Below, piece by piece: positions 41,884-49,588 of a stretch of 62,903 bases of DNA. The translations under genes were made by a program, and so were the position numbers. How positions within the stretch are numbered: position 1 is the stretch's first letter; each line of letters starts with the position of its first letter. A model generated the notes under the pieces. That model worked only from the letters and a program-made list of their open reading frames with translations. It searched no databases and was not told where the DNA came from. Source of the DNA: Actinospineispora spinosispora DSM 44797. Its GTDB lineage: Bacteria; Actinomycetota; Actinomycetes; Mycobacteriales; Pseudonocardiaceae. The stretch is from positions 1 through 62,903 of the forward strand of contig NZ_AUBB01000042.1 in assembly GCF_000429025.1 (NCBI RefSeq), in the 5' to 3' direction.

Positions 41884-42912
41884 GTGGAGTTGTCCACGCA
41901 GCGTCGTGCGCCGGTCAGCGTCCAGTTGCTCACCAAGCTCGGCGTGGAGCACGGTATGTCGATCAAAGACTGCCTGCGTGATACCGGGCTGACCCTTGAG
42001 GATCTGCGCGCCGGCGGGGACATAGACAGGGCCCAAGAACTGGCGGTCATCGCCAATCTGGTCTCCTGTATCGACGACACGGTCGGGCTTGGGCTGGTTG
42101 CGGGCGGTCGCTACCACCTGACCGCATACGGCATCTATGGTTTCGCGCTGGTCAGCAGTCCCACGATGCGTGTCGCGACGGAGATCGGACTGCGGTTCGT
42201 TGCGCTGACCTACTCATTCGGTCGATACATCACGCACGAGACCGAGGAGGAAGTCGTCCTTGCGTACGACGTCAGCAACGTACCGGCCGAGGTGCGCAGG
42301 TTTGTAGTGGAGCGGGATTTCGCGGCGATCAACGTTATCCAACGCGAATCCATGGCTCGTGATGTCACCTGTAGTTCGGTCAAGTTCGCCTTCCCCGCGC
42401 CACCGTCGTCGCTCGTGCACCGGTATGAGAACGCTTTCGGAATCCCGGTCGAGTTCGATGCCGAGATATCCAGTATCGCTCTGAAGCAGGCCGTACTGGA
42501 TGACCCGCTTCCGCAGGCCGAGCCGTATACAGCGGAGTTTGCGGCGCGGCAGTGTCGGGAGTTGATCGAGAGTCGGGTGACCGATCTCGGCATAGCCGGC
42601 AAGGTCCGTCAACTGCTCACCGCTCGGGCGAATGCGCCGATGACTCCGGACCAGATCGCCAGCGCGCTGAACATCTCCTCGCGGACGTTGCGCCGCCAGC
42701 TCGCGGACGAGGGAACCAGCTATCGAGCGTTGCTGAACGAGGTGCGGGCAAGCATCTCCGAGGAATTGCTCGTCAACGGCAATCTCACGGTCGAGCAGGT
42801 CGCACGGCGTCTCGGCTATTCGGAGACGTCAAACTTCAGCCACGCGTTTCGGCGATGGAATGGCGTCGGGCCGCGGGCACACCGCCAGGCAGCGGACCGC
42901 GTCTCGAACTGA
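41884..42912 (+). CDS. AraC-family regulator (OruR/ArgR-like, arabinose-binding-domain type)
   Basis: 342 residues. The N-terminal two-thirds resemble the Arabinose_bd domain (ELAVIANLVSCIDDTVGLGLVAGGRYHLTAYGIYGFALVSSPTM). The C-terminal HTH_18 has two helix-turn-helix units (MTPDQIASALNISSRTLRRQLADEGTSYRALL and VEQVARRLGYSETSNFSHAFRRWNGVGP). GTG 41884 is chosen; GAGGAG lies about 12 bases upstream. An AT-rich promoter patch with TGACC-N15-GGTCA-like symmetry stands at about 41828-41852. Activators of this type often control lipid or steroid catabolism; the DUF3556/ligase block upstream is a candidate target. Confidence 0.88.
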   Translation: MELSTQRRAPVSVQLLTKLGVEHGMSIKDCLRDTGLTLEDLRAGGDIDRAQELAVIANLVSCIDDTVGLGLVAGGRYHLTAYGIYGFALVSSPTMRVATEIGLRFVALTYSFGRYITHETEEEVVLAYDVSNVPAEVRRFVVERDFAAINVIQRESMARDVTCSSVKFAFPAPPSSLVHRYENAFGIPVEFDAEISSIALKQAVLDDPLPQAEPYTAEFAARQCRELIESRVTDLGIAGKVRQLLTARANAPMTPDQIASALNISSRTLRRQLADEGTSYRALLNEVRASISEELLVNGNLTVEQVARRLGYSETSNFSHAFRRWNGVGPRAHRQAADRVSN

Positions 42913-42982
42913 CTGGGAACGGTTCGGCCGGGCGGATGCCGAGCAGATTCGGTACAGACGCGGATGTGCTCTAGCGGGATTC

Positions 42983-43684
42983 CTATTGCGCCACTCGACT
43001 GTTCTCGCTACCTATGCCGGCATCTTTTGAGCCAATGTGGTATCCCACTCCTTTGATGGTGTGAATAGTGTTCGGCGGCAGTTTCGCACGTAAGGTCGCC
43101 ATGTGTACGTCCAAGGTGCGGTCACCAGCTGGCCAATTTCGGCCCCAGACTCTCGCCAGGATGCGCGTGCGTTCGCATATCGATCCTCGCGCCGACAGCA
43201 ACAACTTCAGTATGTCGCATTCCTTGGGGGTGAGCTGAATCTCGTCAGCCCCCGAGCCTAGGGTCCTCCGCGTCAGGTCGAGACTTACGCCAGCGACGCT
43301 CGTCAGCATCGGGGGGCTTGCCTCGGTCGTGACGCGATATCGGCGGTGCAGCGCTTCGAGGCGTGCCACGAGTTCTTCCGTGAAATACGGTTTGGAGAGA
43401 TAGTCGTCAGCGCCGGCGTTCAAGGCGAGCACTCTCTCGGAAATCTTCCTGCTCTTCGATGTAGCGATGATCGGCACCGTGAATGATTCACGAATGAGTC
43501 GGCATAAAGAGATTCCGTCGGTGTCGGGTAATTCTAGTTCCAGTAGTATTGCATCTATGCCGATGAGATCGGCAGATACGCCCCGGCCGCACTTGCGTAC
43601 GACAGTGGATATTCCTTTTCGCAGCAGAACCGGTTGCAGCCAGTTGGTGATAGTGCGGTTATCGTCGATGATCAGGACTCGCAT
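42983..43684 (-). CDS. OmpR-family response regulator with Glu at the phosphoacceptor position
   Basis: 233 residues: receiver domain (residues 1-118) plus winged-helix DNA-binding domain (IQLTPKECDILKLLLSARGS, then TLDVHMATLRAKL, IHTIKGVGYHI). The acidic pair D7-D8 and the Lys in DDYLSKPY are present, but the acceptor Asp of the L-D-L-x-L-P-D loop is Glu49 (ILLELELPD). This could mimic the active state or make it insensitive to a kinase. No histidine kinase gene is nearby. ATG 43684 was chosen ahead of RVLIIDD. The gene uses TTA and CTA codons and is lower in GC than neighbours. Confidence 0.85.
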   Translation of the reverse strand: MRVLIIDDNRTITNWLQPVLLRKGISTVVRKCGRGVSADLIGIDAILLELELPDTDGISLCRLIRESFTVPIIATSKSRKISERVLALNAGADDYLSKPYFTEELVARLEALHRRYRVTTEASPPMLTSVAGVSLDLTRRTLGSGADEIQLTPKECDILKLLLSARGSICERTRILARVWGRNWPAGDRTLDVHMATLRAKLPPNTIHTIKGVGYHIGSKDAGIGSENSRVAQ

Positions 43685-43828
43685 GGCTATGCTCCATGTG
43701 CATCTCACAGCGCTAACAGTTATAGGAACGTTCGCATTGACCTGGCGCATTGCTGAGGAACCAGCGCCTCGATCAGTGTGTGACTCGGGGACGGACGACC
43801 CGATCGGGCCGCCTCTCATCTGCCCGTT

Positions 43829-44851
43829 CTAGTTCAGTTCCGGCGGAGTGAAACTGCCGAGGCCTCGGACGGGGTCGCGGTCGAGCCAGTAGCGACGACG
43901 CTCCGCGAGTACGACGTCGACGGCGGCGATGTCGACCTCGGGGATGTCCGCGACCTGCCGGTCGAGGAACGCGGCCAGCTCGGCGCGGTCGGCGACGACG
44001 CCGGCGCACAACACGGACATGTCCCCAGCGACGTGCGCGGCGAGACGCACCTGCGACATGGTCGCGAGCATCGCGAGTACATCCGGGGTTCTCCCCGGTC
44101 TGACCCGCAGTCGAAGGTGAAAGTTGCAGAAGAACCCCAGGCTCTCGGGCTGTATCTCTACCCGGGGTTTCACCCAGCCTTCGGTCAGGATTCTGCGGAC
44201 CAGCCGATGAGCGGCCGAGGCGGACAGGCCCCCGGCTCGCCCGACACTCGCGGCAGTGGCGCGACCGTCCCGCACCAGGGCGGAGACGGCCGCCCGCTCC
44301 TGTGCGGTCAGGGGCTTGTTCGGCGACACGGTGTTCGAATCGCCGGGCGCGGCCACATCTGCCAGCGCGACGAGTTCCTCCCGCTCGGTGGGTGTCACGA
44401 ACTGGGGGTCCCAGAACGAACCTCGGCGTACCGTGCGCAGCGACGGTAGTGCGCTGACCCTACGGATACCGGGCGTGGCGAACAGCTGGTCGACCGCACG
44501 ACTGGTGGCCTCCTCGGACGGGGCGTGTACCGACGCGTAGACCGGATATCTGCCCGACAGCTGTGCAAGGTTCTGCATATGAGGCAGCCCGCGCAGCCGT
44601 TCGATCACCGCGAGCGGGGTATCGCCGACGATGTCGAGGAAGACGTGGACCGGCATGGATGTGGAATGCATCCCCCAGCTGAGTTGTCCGATCACCCGGA
44701 GCACCCGGTCACGCAACAGTCGGTCATAGCGACGTTTGAGCGTGCTCGGATCGGCGACCAGGATCGATGCCAGGTCATCCCACGAAGCCCTCGGTGCGAT
44801 GTGCAGCGCCCCGACGAACCGACGATCCAGCGCGTCCAACAACGCAGTCAA
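43829..44851 (-). CDS. Double-domain Lrp/AsnC-family regulator
   Basis: 340 residues with two AsnC-type units in tandem. Unit 1 has LDALDRRFVGALHIAPRASWDDLASILVADPSTLKRRYDRLL and a RAM-like ligand fold. Unit 2 has LTAQERAAVSALVRDGRATAASVGRAGGLSASAAHRLVRRI and another RAM-like part (FHLRLRVRPGRTPDVLAML). Such long AsnC proteins are frequent in actinomycetes and usually sense amino acids or related molecules. The start is probably TTG 44851, as no better in-frame start with a ribosome binding site was found. A second protein of this architecture lies at 52384. Confidence 0.82.
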   Translation of the reverse strand: MTALLDALDRRFVGALHIAPRASWDDLASILVADPSTLKRRYDRLLRDRVLRVIGQLSWGMHSTSMPVHVFLDIVGDTPLAVIERLRGLPHMQNLAQLSGRYPVYASVHAPSEEATSRAVDQLFATPGIRRVSALPSLRTVRRGSFWDPQFVTPTEREELVALADVAAPGDSNTVSPNKPLTAQERAAVSALVRDGRATAASVGRAGGLSASAAHRLVRRILTEGWVKPRVEIQPESLGFFCNFHLRLRVRPGRTPDVLAMLATMSQVRLAAHVAGDMSVLCAGVVADRAELAAFLDRQVADIPEVDIAAVDVVLAERRRYWLDRDPVRGLGSFTPPELN

Positions 44852-45078
44852 CCCTTCCAGGACACCCGATGCCAGCGACGTTGCTGGAGGCGCAAGATTA
44901 GACCGCTACATCAACCCAAGGACACGCAATCGACCTCTTTGCTGGCACAAATTGCTGAAAAGTCCCCTTCGCGTGAGCGTTCACTAACGTCGTGCCGATG
45001 CCGTTCCCGCAGGTCAACGCCGGTAGGTCCGAGCTCCAGGTGATCAGGACCTCAGGTCGGGTGACTCGGCCGACCGAC

Positions 45079-45837
45079 TCAGGACGATTTGCGCGAGGCA
45101 GCGGCCGTGATGATGGGGATGACCTGCGCGATCGGCTGCTCGTCGTCCGTCGGCAGCGGGATCTCGAGGCTGGCTTCGGCGAAGGCCATGTTCCGTCCGC
45201 ACAGCTGTCGCTCCAGTGAGCTTGCGGCACGGACATGGCCAGCGCGCAGAAGCCCGACGACCTCGTGCAGGTCATCGATGTACGGGCTGAAATCAGCGCC
45301 GTAGCGCGGGCCGGCCAGATAGCGCATCGCAACGTTGCTGTGGCGCCGGCAGACGTGGTTGATGGAGAGGACGACCCGGCGGTCGATCACCGTCAGTGCG
45401 GGGAAGACCAGTTCGTGCAAGAAGCTCGTCGCCTTGGTGACCAAGTGCGTGTCGTAGTCCCGGGAGACGCCTTCGGCCTGGGGGAGAAGCCGGGCGAGGC
45501 GGTCCAGGTGAGCGGGCGAGACCAGCTCGCAGGCTCTGGGGATCACCGATGACTCCATGGCCCGGCCGATCCGGAAGGCGCTGGTCAGACTCGTGGCATC
45601 GAGCGGCGCGACGACCGCGACGTCGCCCCGGATGGAGAGCAGGCCGTTCCGCTCGTCCGGGCGGAGCAACATGGTCAGTGTGCTGAGCTTGACCCGCCGC
45701 TGCTCGGCCGTCGCCCGCAGCGATATTGCCTGACCGGGGAGAAGGTCACAGCGCTGGATCGACTCGATCAGATCGTCGCGCACACGCTCGACCAGCATCG
45801 AGCCGTCGATCTCCTGGACGGTCTCGAGTTCCCCCAT
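45079..45837 (-). CDS. Divergent GntR-type regulator (paralogue of the one at 32.1 kb)
   Basis: 252 residues: a GntR-like winged helix (LVERVRDDLIESIQRCDLLPGQAISLRATAEQRRVKLSTLTMLLRPDERNGLLSIRGDVAVVAPL) and a helical FCD-like domain (RACELVSPAHLDRLARLLP, HELVFPALTVIDRRVVLSINHV), ending DDEQPIAQVIPI. ATG 45837 is preceded by GGGGAGG. The palindrome TGATA-N5-TATCA at 45893-45907 lies 56 bases upstream and is a likely operator. It stands downstream of the P450/permease/hydrolase operon on the same strand, separated by 249 bases, and may control it. Confidence 0.7.
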   Translation of the reverse strand: MGELETVQEIDGSMLVERVRDDLIESIQRCDLLPGQAISLRATAEQRRVKLSTLTMLLRPDERNGLLSIRGDVAVVAPLDATSLTSAFRIGRAMESSVIPRACELVSPAHLDRLARLLPQAEGVSRDYDTHLVTKATSFLHELVFPALTVIDRRVVLSINHVCRRHSNVAMRYLAGPRYGADFSPYIDDLHEVVGLLRAGHVRAASSLERQLCGRNMAFAEASLEIPLPTDDEQPIAQVIPIITAAASRKSS

Positions 45838-45892
45838 GCTGGCCTCCCCGCGCAGTGCGTCCCCGAAGTCCCCGTTGCGGCCCCCGTACATG

Positions 45893-45907
45893 TGATAGCA
45901 AGTATCA
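45893..45907. promoter_or_regulatory. Palindrome TGATA-N5-TATCA (candidate GntR operator)
   Basis: A perfect 5-base-arm inverted repeat 56 bases before the regulator gene. A related GATA-N3-TATC element precedes the GntR gene at 32932, hinting that several regulators of this type recognise GATA-like half-sites. Confidence 0.4.
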
Positions 45908-46086
45908 TGCCATGTGCCGGCCGTCGCGATCCGAGGCATCGCTGGACCGTGCCGGAAGGAGCGGCCGACGTGCAGTCGCAGGTCGTTTGAGCTCGCAGCA
46001 CTTGGTCACGGTGCGGCGAGACTGCCTGCGCGGACCAGTCACATACTGATCGTGACGACGTCGGGAGCGCGCAGTCCGAGTCCGAT

Positions 46087-46860
46087 CTAGTCGAGCGAGT
46101 CGACGAACAGCTCGATCGCCCGGTTCACCATGTCCGGGTCGTCCAGGTTGGCGGCGTGCCCCGCGAACGGGACGACGAGCAGCCGCGCGTTCGGGAGCCG
46201 CTGATAGGTGTCGAGCGCATAGCCGAGCGGCACCGCGTCGTCCTCGTCGCCGTGGACGACAAGGACCGGACAGGTGATCGTGGCGAGTACCGGCCGGATG
46301 TCGTCCTGCCGGGACCAGCTCAGCGTCTCGTTGAACGTCTCCCGCCCGCCGCGCCCCGCGATGCGCTCGGCCCACCGGTCCACCAGTTGCGGGTTGTACT
46401 GCCGGGTGCGCAGGGCAAAATGCGATTCGGCCTCGGCGCGGGCGAAGTCCGGGGCGAGCCGCTGTGCTTCGCGGTGTGCACCGAAATGCAGCTCCCACAT
46501 GTCCTGCTCGACGTCCGCGTACGGTTGCGCGGAAGCGCCGATCACCACCAGCCCGCGCAGCCGGTCCGGGTACTTCTGCGCGAAGCGCAGCGCCATGAAA
46601 CCGCCCATCGACATGCCCACCAGTACGCAGCGTTCGATGTCCAGCTCGTCGAGCAGCATGCGGCAGTCCTCGGCAAGGTCGTACAGGCTGAACGGCTCGC
46701 CGCCCTCGTCGGTCCGTGAGCGGTGGTCGAACGCGACCGTCCGGTAGCGGTCCGCCAGCGCGGCGACCTGCGGCTCGAACATCCGCCGGTCCAGCATCAT
46801 CCCGTGGCTGAACACGAGCGCTTCACCAGCGCCGAGAACGTCGGCTCGATCGCGCATCAT
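46087..46860 (-). CDS. Alpha/beta hydrolase (enol-lactonase-like)
   Basis: 257 residues with a lid-bearing alpha/beta fold: VFSHGMMLDRRMF (oxyanion), YRTVAFDHRSRTDEG, nucleophile Ser in VGMSMGGFMALRFAQ, acid in VHGDEDDAVP and His in FAGHAANLDDPD. It resembles 3-oxoadipate enol-lactonases and N-formylmaleamate deformylases of aromatic and N-heteroaromatic pathways. Its ATGATG start overlaps the permease stop by four bases, so both are one operon with the P450 homologue. It likely hydrolyses a ring-opened or lactone intermediate of the compound imported by the NCS1 permease. Confidence 0.85.
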   Translation of the reverse strand: MMRDRADVLGAGEALVFSHGMMLDRRMFEPQVAALADRYRTVAFDHRSRTDEGGEPFSLYDLAEDCRMLLDELDIERCVLVGMSMGGFMALRFAQKYPDRLRGLVVIGASAQPYADVEQDMWELHFGAHREAQRLAPDFARAEAESHFALRTRQYNPQLVDRWAERIAGRGGRETFNETLSWSRQDDIRPVLATITCPVLVVHGDEDDAVPLGYALDTYQRLPNARLLVVPFAGHAANLDDPDMVNRAIELFVDSLD

Positions 46861-48281
46861 CGGGTTGCACCGACCCGCTTGGCGGGCAGCACGACGTACA
46901 GGACCGCCGCGACGAGCGGACCGGCGAGCCACGCGACGTCCGCGCCGCCGAACAGGGCCGCGCTCAACGGACCCTGGAACGCCGGCGCATTCATGGTCAG
47001 GACAGCGGCCAGCGCGCCGGTGAGTGTCGCGACGACCGCGCTGAGGTTGACCCGTCCGTACCGGCCGCCGTCCGCGCTGTGCAGATCGACGGCGTCATAG
47101 GTCCAGCGGCGACGGAACGCGTCGACCAGCCAGGTCGCCGACCACGGACCCACCCAGATGACCAGCAGGGACAGCAGGTTGTTCAACCAGTGCTCGAATT
47201 CCGTCGTCACGAACAGGATGATGAACGAGCCGATGGCGGATAGGACGCCGTCCACCAGGGTCGCCTGCCAGCGCCGCAGCGGCACGCCGATGGCGAGCAT
47301 GGACAGCGCCGAGCAGTACAGGCTGATGATGCAGTTTCCGACCGAGCTGCCGATCACCGCGAAGATGAACAGCAGATACAGCCAGGTCGGGAGGAGACCG
47401 CTGACCCCGGCGACCGGGTTCTTGGTCAGATCGGCTTGCGCGGCGAGCATGGCGCCCAGTAGCGACAGCACCATCGACGTGCCGCCGGAGGTGACCAGCA
47501 CGGTCCAGAAGGTGCGCCGCCCGGAGATGTGCTGAGGCAGATAGCGGGCGACGTCGGCCGCCATCACCATGGACAGCAGCGGGCCGCTGGCGATGATGCC
47601 GGCGCCGATGAGGAAGACCGCGATTCCGGGCGTCTGGCTCGGTGTTGCCAACTGTGCTGACAGGTCGAGGCGACCCACCGTGAAGGCGATCACCACGAGT
47701 GACACGACGCCGACGGTGATAGCGAAGAACCGCTGCACCCAGACGATCAGATCCTTGCCGAATGTCGCGACGGTGACCGACACGACCAGAACGGCCGCGA
47801 CAGCGATGACCTTGCCGGTCGTTCCGGAGTCCGTCCAGCCGAAGAAGGCGAAGAGAGCAATGATGGCGAAGGAACCGAAGACGATGTTGAGGATTTCGAA
47901 CAGAACAGCTTCGACCCAGGACAGGATCGAATTCCCCCGGTTCGCGGTGACCCCGAACGCGCCCCTCGACAGGGTCAGCGTGGGCACTCCGGTGCGTGGC
48001 CCCGGAATGGCTCCCAGCGCCACCATGAAATACAGCAGGTTGCCGGTCAGAATTGCCAGGAAGGCGACCCAGAGTTGCAGCCCGAGGAGGTAGACGGTGG
48101 TACCGATGACGAAGTTGAAGTAGTACAGGCTCGTTCCGGTCCAATAGGCGCCCAGCGAGGTGAGCGTCATCTTCCGTTCGCTGTACGGAATGAAGTCGAT
48201 TCCGTGCTGCTCGACCTTGAGCAGCTGTGCTTTCGGTTCACTATCCGTGACCTTGGCTAATTCTGGGTTGGGAATGACCAT
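46857..48281 (-). CDS. NCS1-family nucleobase/hydantoin-type permease
   Basis: A 474-residue transporter with about 12 helices. It begins with an acidic cytoplasmic leader and a PYSERKMTLTSLGAYWTGTSLYYFNFVIGTTVYLLGL segment, and contains PGPRTGVPTLTLSRGAFGVTANRG, all typical of NCS1 (CodB/PucI/Mhp1) proton or sodium symporters for cytosine, purines, hydantoins or allantoin. ATG 48281 has GAGAGAGG about nine bases upstream. It lies between the P450 homologue (39 bases) and the hydrolase (overlap), identifying the cluster's substrate as a small N-heterocycle by inference. Confidence 0.9.
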   Translation of the reverse strand: MVIPNPELAKVTDSEPKAQLLKVEQHGIDFIPYSERKMTLTSLGAYWTGTSLYYFNFVIGTTVYLLGLQLWVAFLAILTGNLLYFMVALGAIPGPRTGVPTLTLSRGAFGVTANRGNSILSWVEAVLFEILNIVFGSFAIIALFAFFGWTDSGTTGKVIAVAAVLVVSVTVATFGKDLIVWVQRFFAITVGVVSLVVIAFTVGRLDLSAQLATPSQTPGIAVFLIGAGIIASGPLLSMVMAADVARYLPQHISGRRTFWTVLVTSGGTSMVLSLLGAMLAAQADLTKNPVAGVSGLLPTWLYLLFIFAVIGSSVGNCIISLYCSALSMLAIGVPLRRWQATLVDGVLSAIGSFIILFVTTEFEHWLNNLLSLLVIWVGPWSATWLVDAFRRRWTYDAVDLHSADGGRYGRVNLSAVVATLTGALAAVLTMNAPAFQGPLSAALFGGADVAWLAGPLVAAVLYVVLPAKRVGATR

Positions 48282-48320
48282 GTCCGTGACCTCTCTCGGG
48301 TGCGTGAACAGCTTTCCGAC

Positions 48321-49478
48321 TCAGGCTGCGACGGTGACCGGAATACGTTGCGGTGTGCTGATGAGCGATCGGGAGTAGGTCCGTTCGATGTCGCCGCATC
48401 GGCGCAACGGACGCCGTTTGAACAGCAGTGTGGGCAGCAGGACGATCATGAAGGTGCGGGCGAGTGTCGCGCCGGGCGACATGTGCGGGCCGTGGCCGAA
48501 CGCGAGGTTGATCGGCGTCATCGGCCGGGAGAGATCGAGCTGGTCAGCGCGTTCCCAGGCCGCTTCGTCGCGGTGGGCGGAAGCGAGCAGCACATGGACC
48601 GTGTCACCCTGGCGAATCAGCTGGCCGGCGAGGTGCACGTCGCGTCGCGCGATGCGCGCGACCCGGTGGATGTGGCCGGCATAACGCAGCAGCTCGTTGA
48701 CCGAGCGCTCGATGGCGGTGGGGGAGGTCCAGTGGATCGGGTCCTGAGCGTCCGGGTGCTCGGCGAGCAGCCCGATCGACTCGGCCGCGACAGCGGCGGT
48801 CGAGGACGCTCCGGCGAGTATCGCGTCGTAGAAGTTCCACGCGAGCTGTTCGTCGCTCAATGTCCTGGATGCCTCGTTGGCCAGCACCGCGGCCGAGATC
48901 GGATCTCCGTCCGGATCGCGTCGCCGGGCCGCGACCAGCTCTTTCAGGTAGTCGAGGATGCTGGGCATCATCGAGCTCGTCCCGGGGTGATAGAAGGGCA
49001 GGATCCCGTCCTGCCAGCGCGCCGTGCCACGCCGGGGCTCCGGCAGGTCGAAGTATTCGGTGAACAACTGGACGGCACTCGGCAACGCGACATCGGTGAC
49101 TGCATCGAAAGTGTCCGTGCTCAGCGTGGAGACCGTGTTGAGACAGATGGACTCGACCCGCCGCTTCCAGGCATGCGCGGTTCGCGCCGAGAACGAACCG
49201 GCGCCGGTGAACTTGTGGCGTTCGGGGCGGTGTCGAGGAGGGTCGGTCACGATCAACACACCGGAGTTCCGGTCGTAGTCCGGACCGGCCCAAGGGCGCG
49301 CGGAGCTGAATGTCTCGGGATTCCGAAGGATGGAACAGATGTCCTCGTACCGACTCACGATCCAGGCCGAGACGTCGTCGGCCCACCAGACCGGTGCTTC
49401 GCGGCGTAGCTGCGCATAAGTCGGATAGGGGTCGATCAAGAATGAGGGATCGCCGAACGGCAGGCCAAGCCTGATCAT
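48321..49478 (-). CDS. Cytochrome P450 homologue with Ser at the heme-ligand position
   Basis: 385 residues following the bacterial P450 plan: DPYPTYAQLRREAPVWW, DPPRHRPERHKF (C-helix), an I-helix region AILAGASSTAAVAAES that lacks the usual acid-Thr pair, the K-helix ELLR (ExxR), and the heme-binding loop FGHGPHMSPGATLAR. In the family the loop reads F-G-x-G-x-H-x-C-x-G; here the ligand Cys is Ser334 (codon TCG at 48479-48477). A conventional thiolate-ligated monooxygenase is therefore unlikely. ATG 49478 is preferred, with GAGGGAG five bases upstream. The gene is first in an operon with the NCS1 permease and hydrolase and is divergent from a PucR regulator. Confidence 0.88.
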   Translation of the reverse strand: MIRLGLPFGDPSFLIDPYPTYAQLRREAPVWWADDVSAWIVSRYEDICSILRNPETFSSARPWAGPDYDRNSGVLIVTDPPRHRPERHKFTGAGSFSARTAHAWKRRVESICLNTVSTLSTDTFDAVTDVALPSAVQLFTEYFDLPEPRRGTARWQDGILPFYHPGTSSMMPSILDYLKELVAARRRDPDGDPISAAVLANEASRTLSDEQLAWNFYDAILAGASSTAAVAAESIGLLAEHPDAQDPIHWTSPTAIERSVNELLRYAGHIHRVARIARRDVHLAGQLIRQGDTVHVLLASAHRDEAAWERADQLDLSRPMTPINLAFGHGPHMSPGATLARTFMIVLLPTLLFKRRPLRRCGDIERTYSRSLISTPQRIPVTVAA

Positions 49479-49588
49479 CACAGCTCCCTCGTCGGAGGTC
49501 GGCGTCACAGCTGGCGTTATATTAGGTATGGAATCACGCCCTCGTGCATGTGATGATGTGACCCGGTTCGGCGTGGGAGTGGGTCGAA

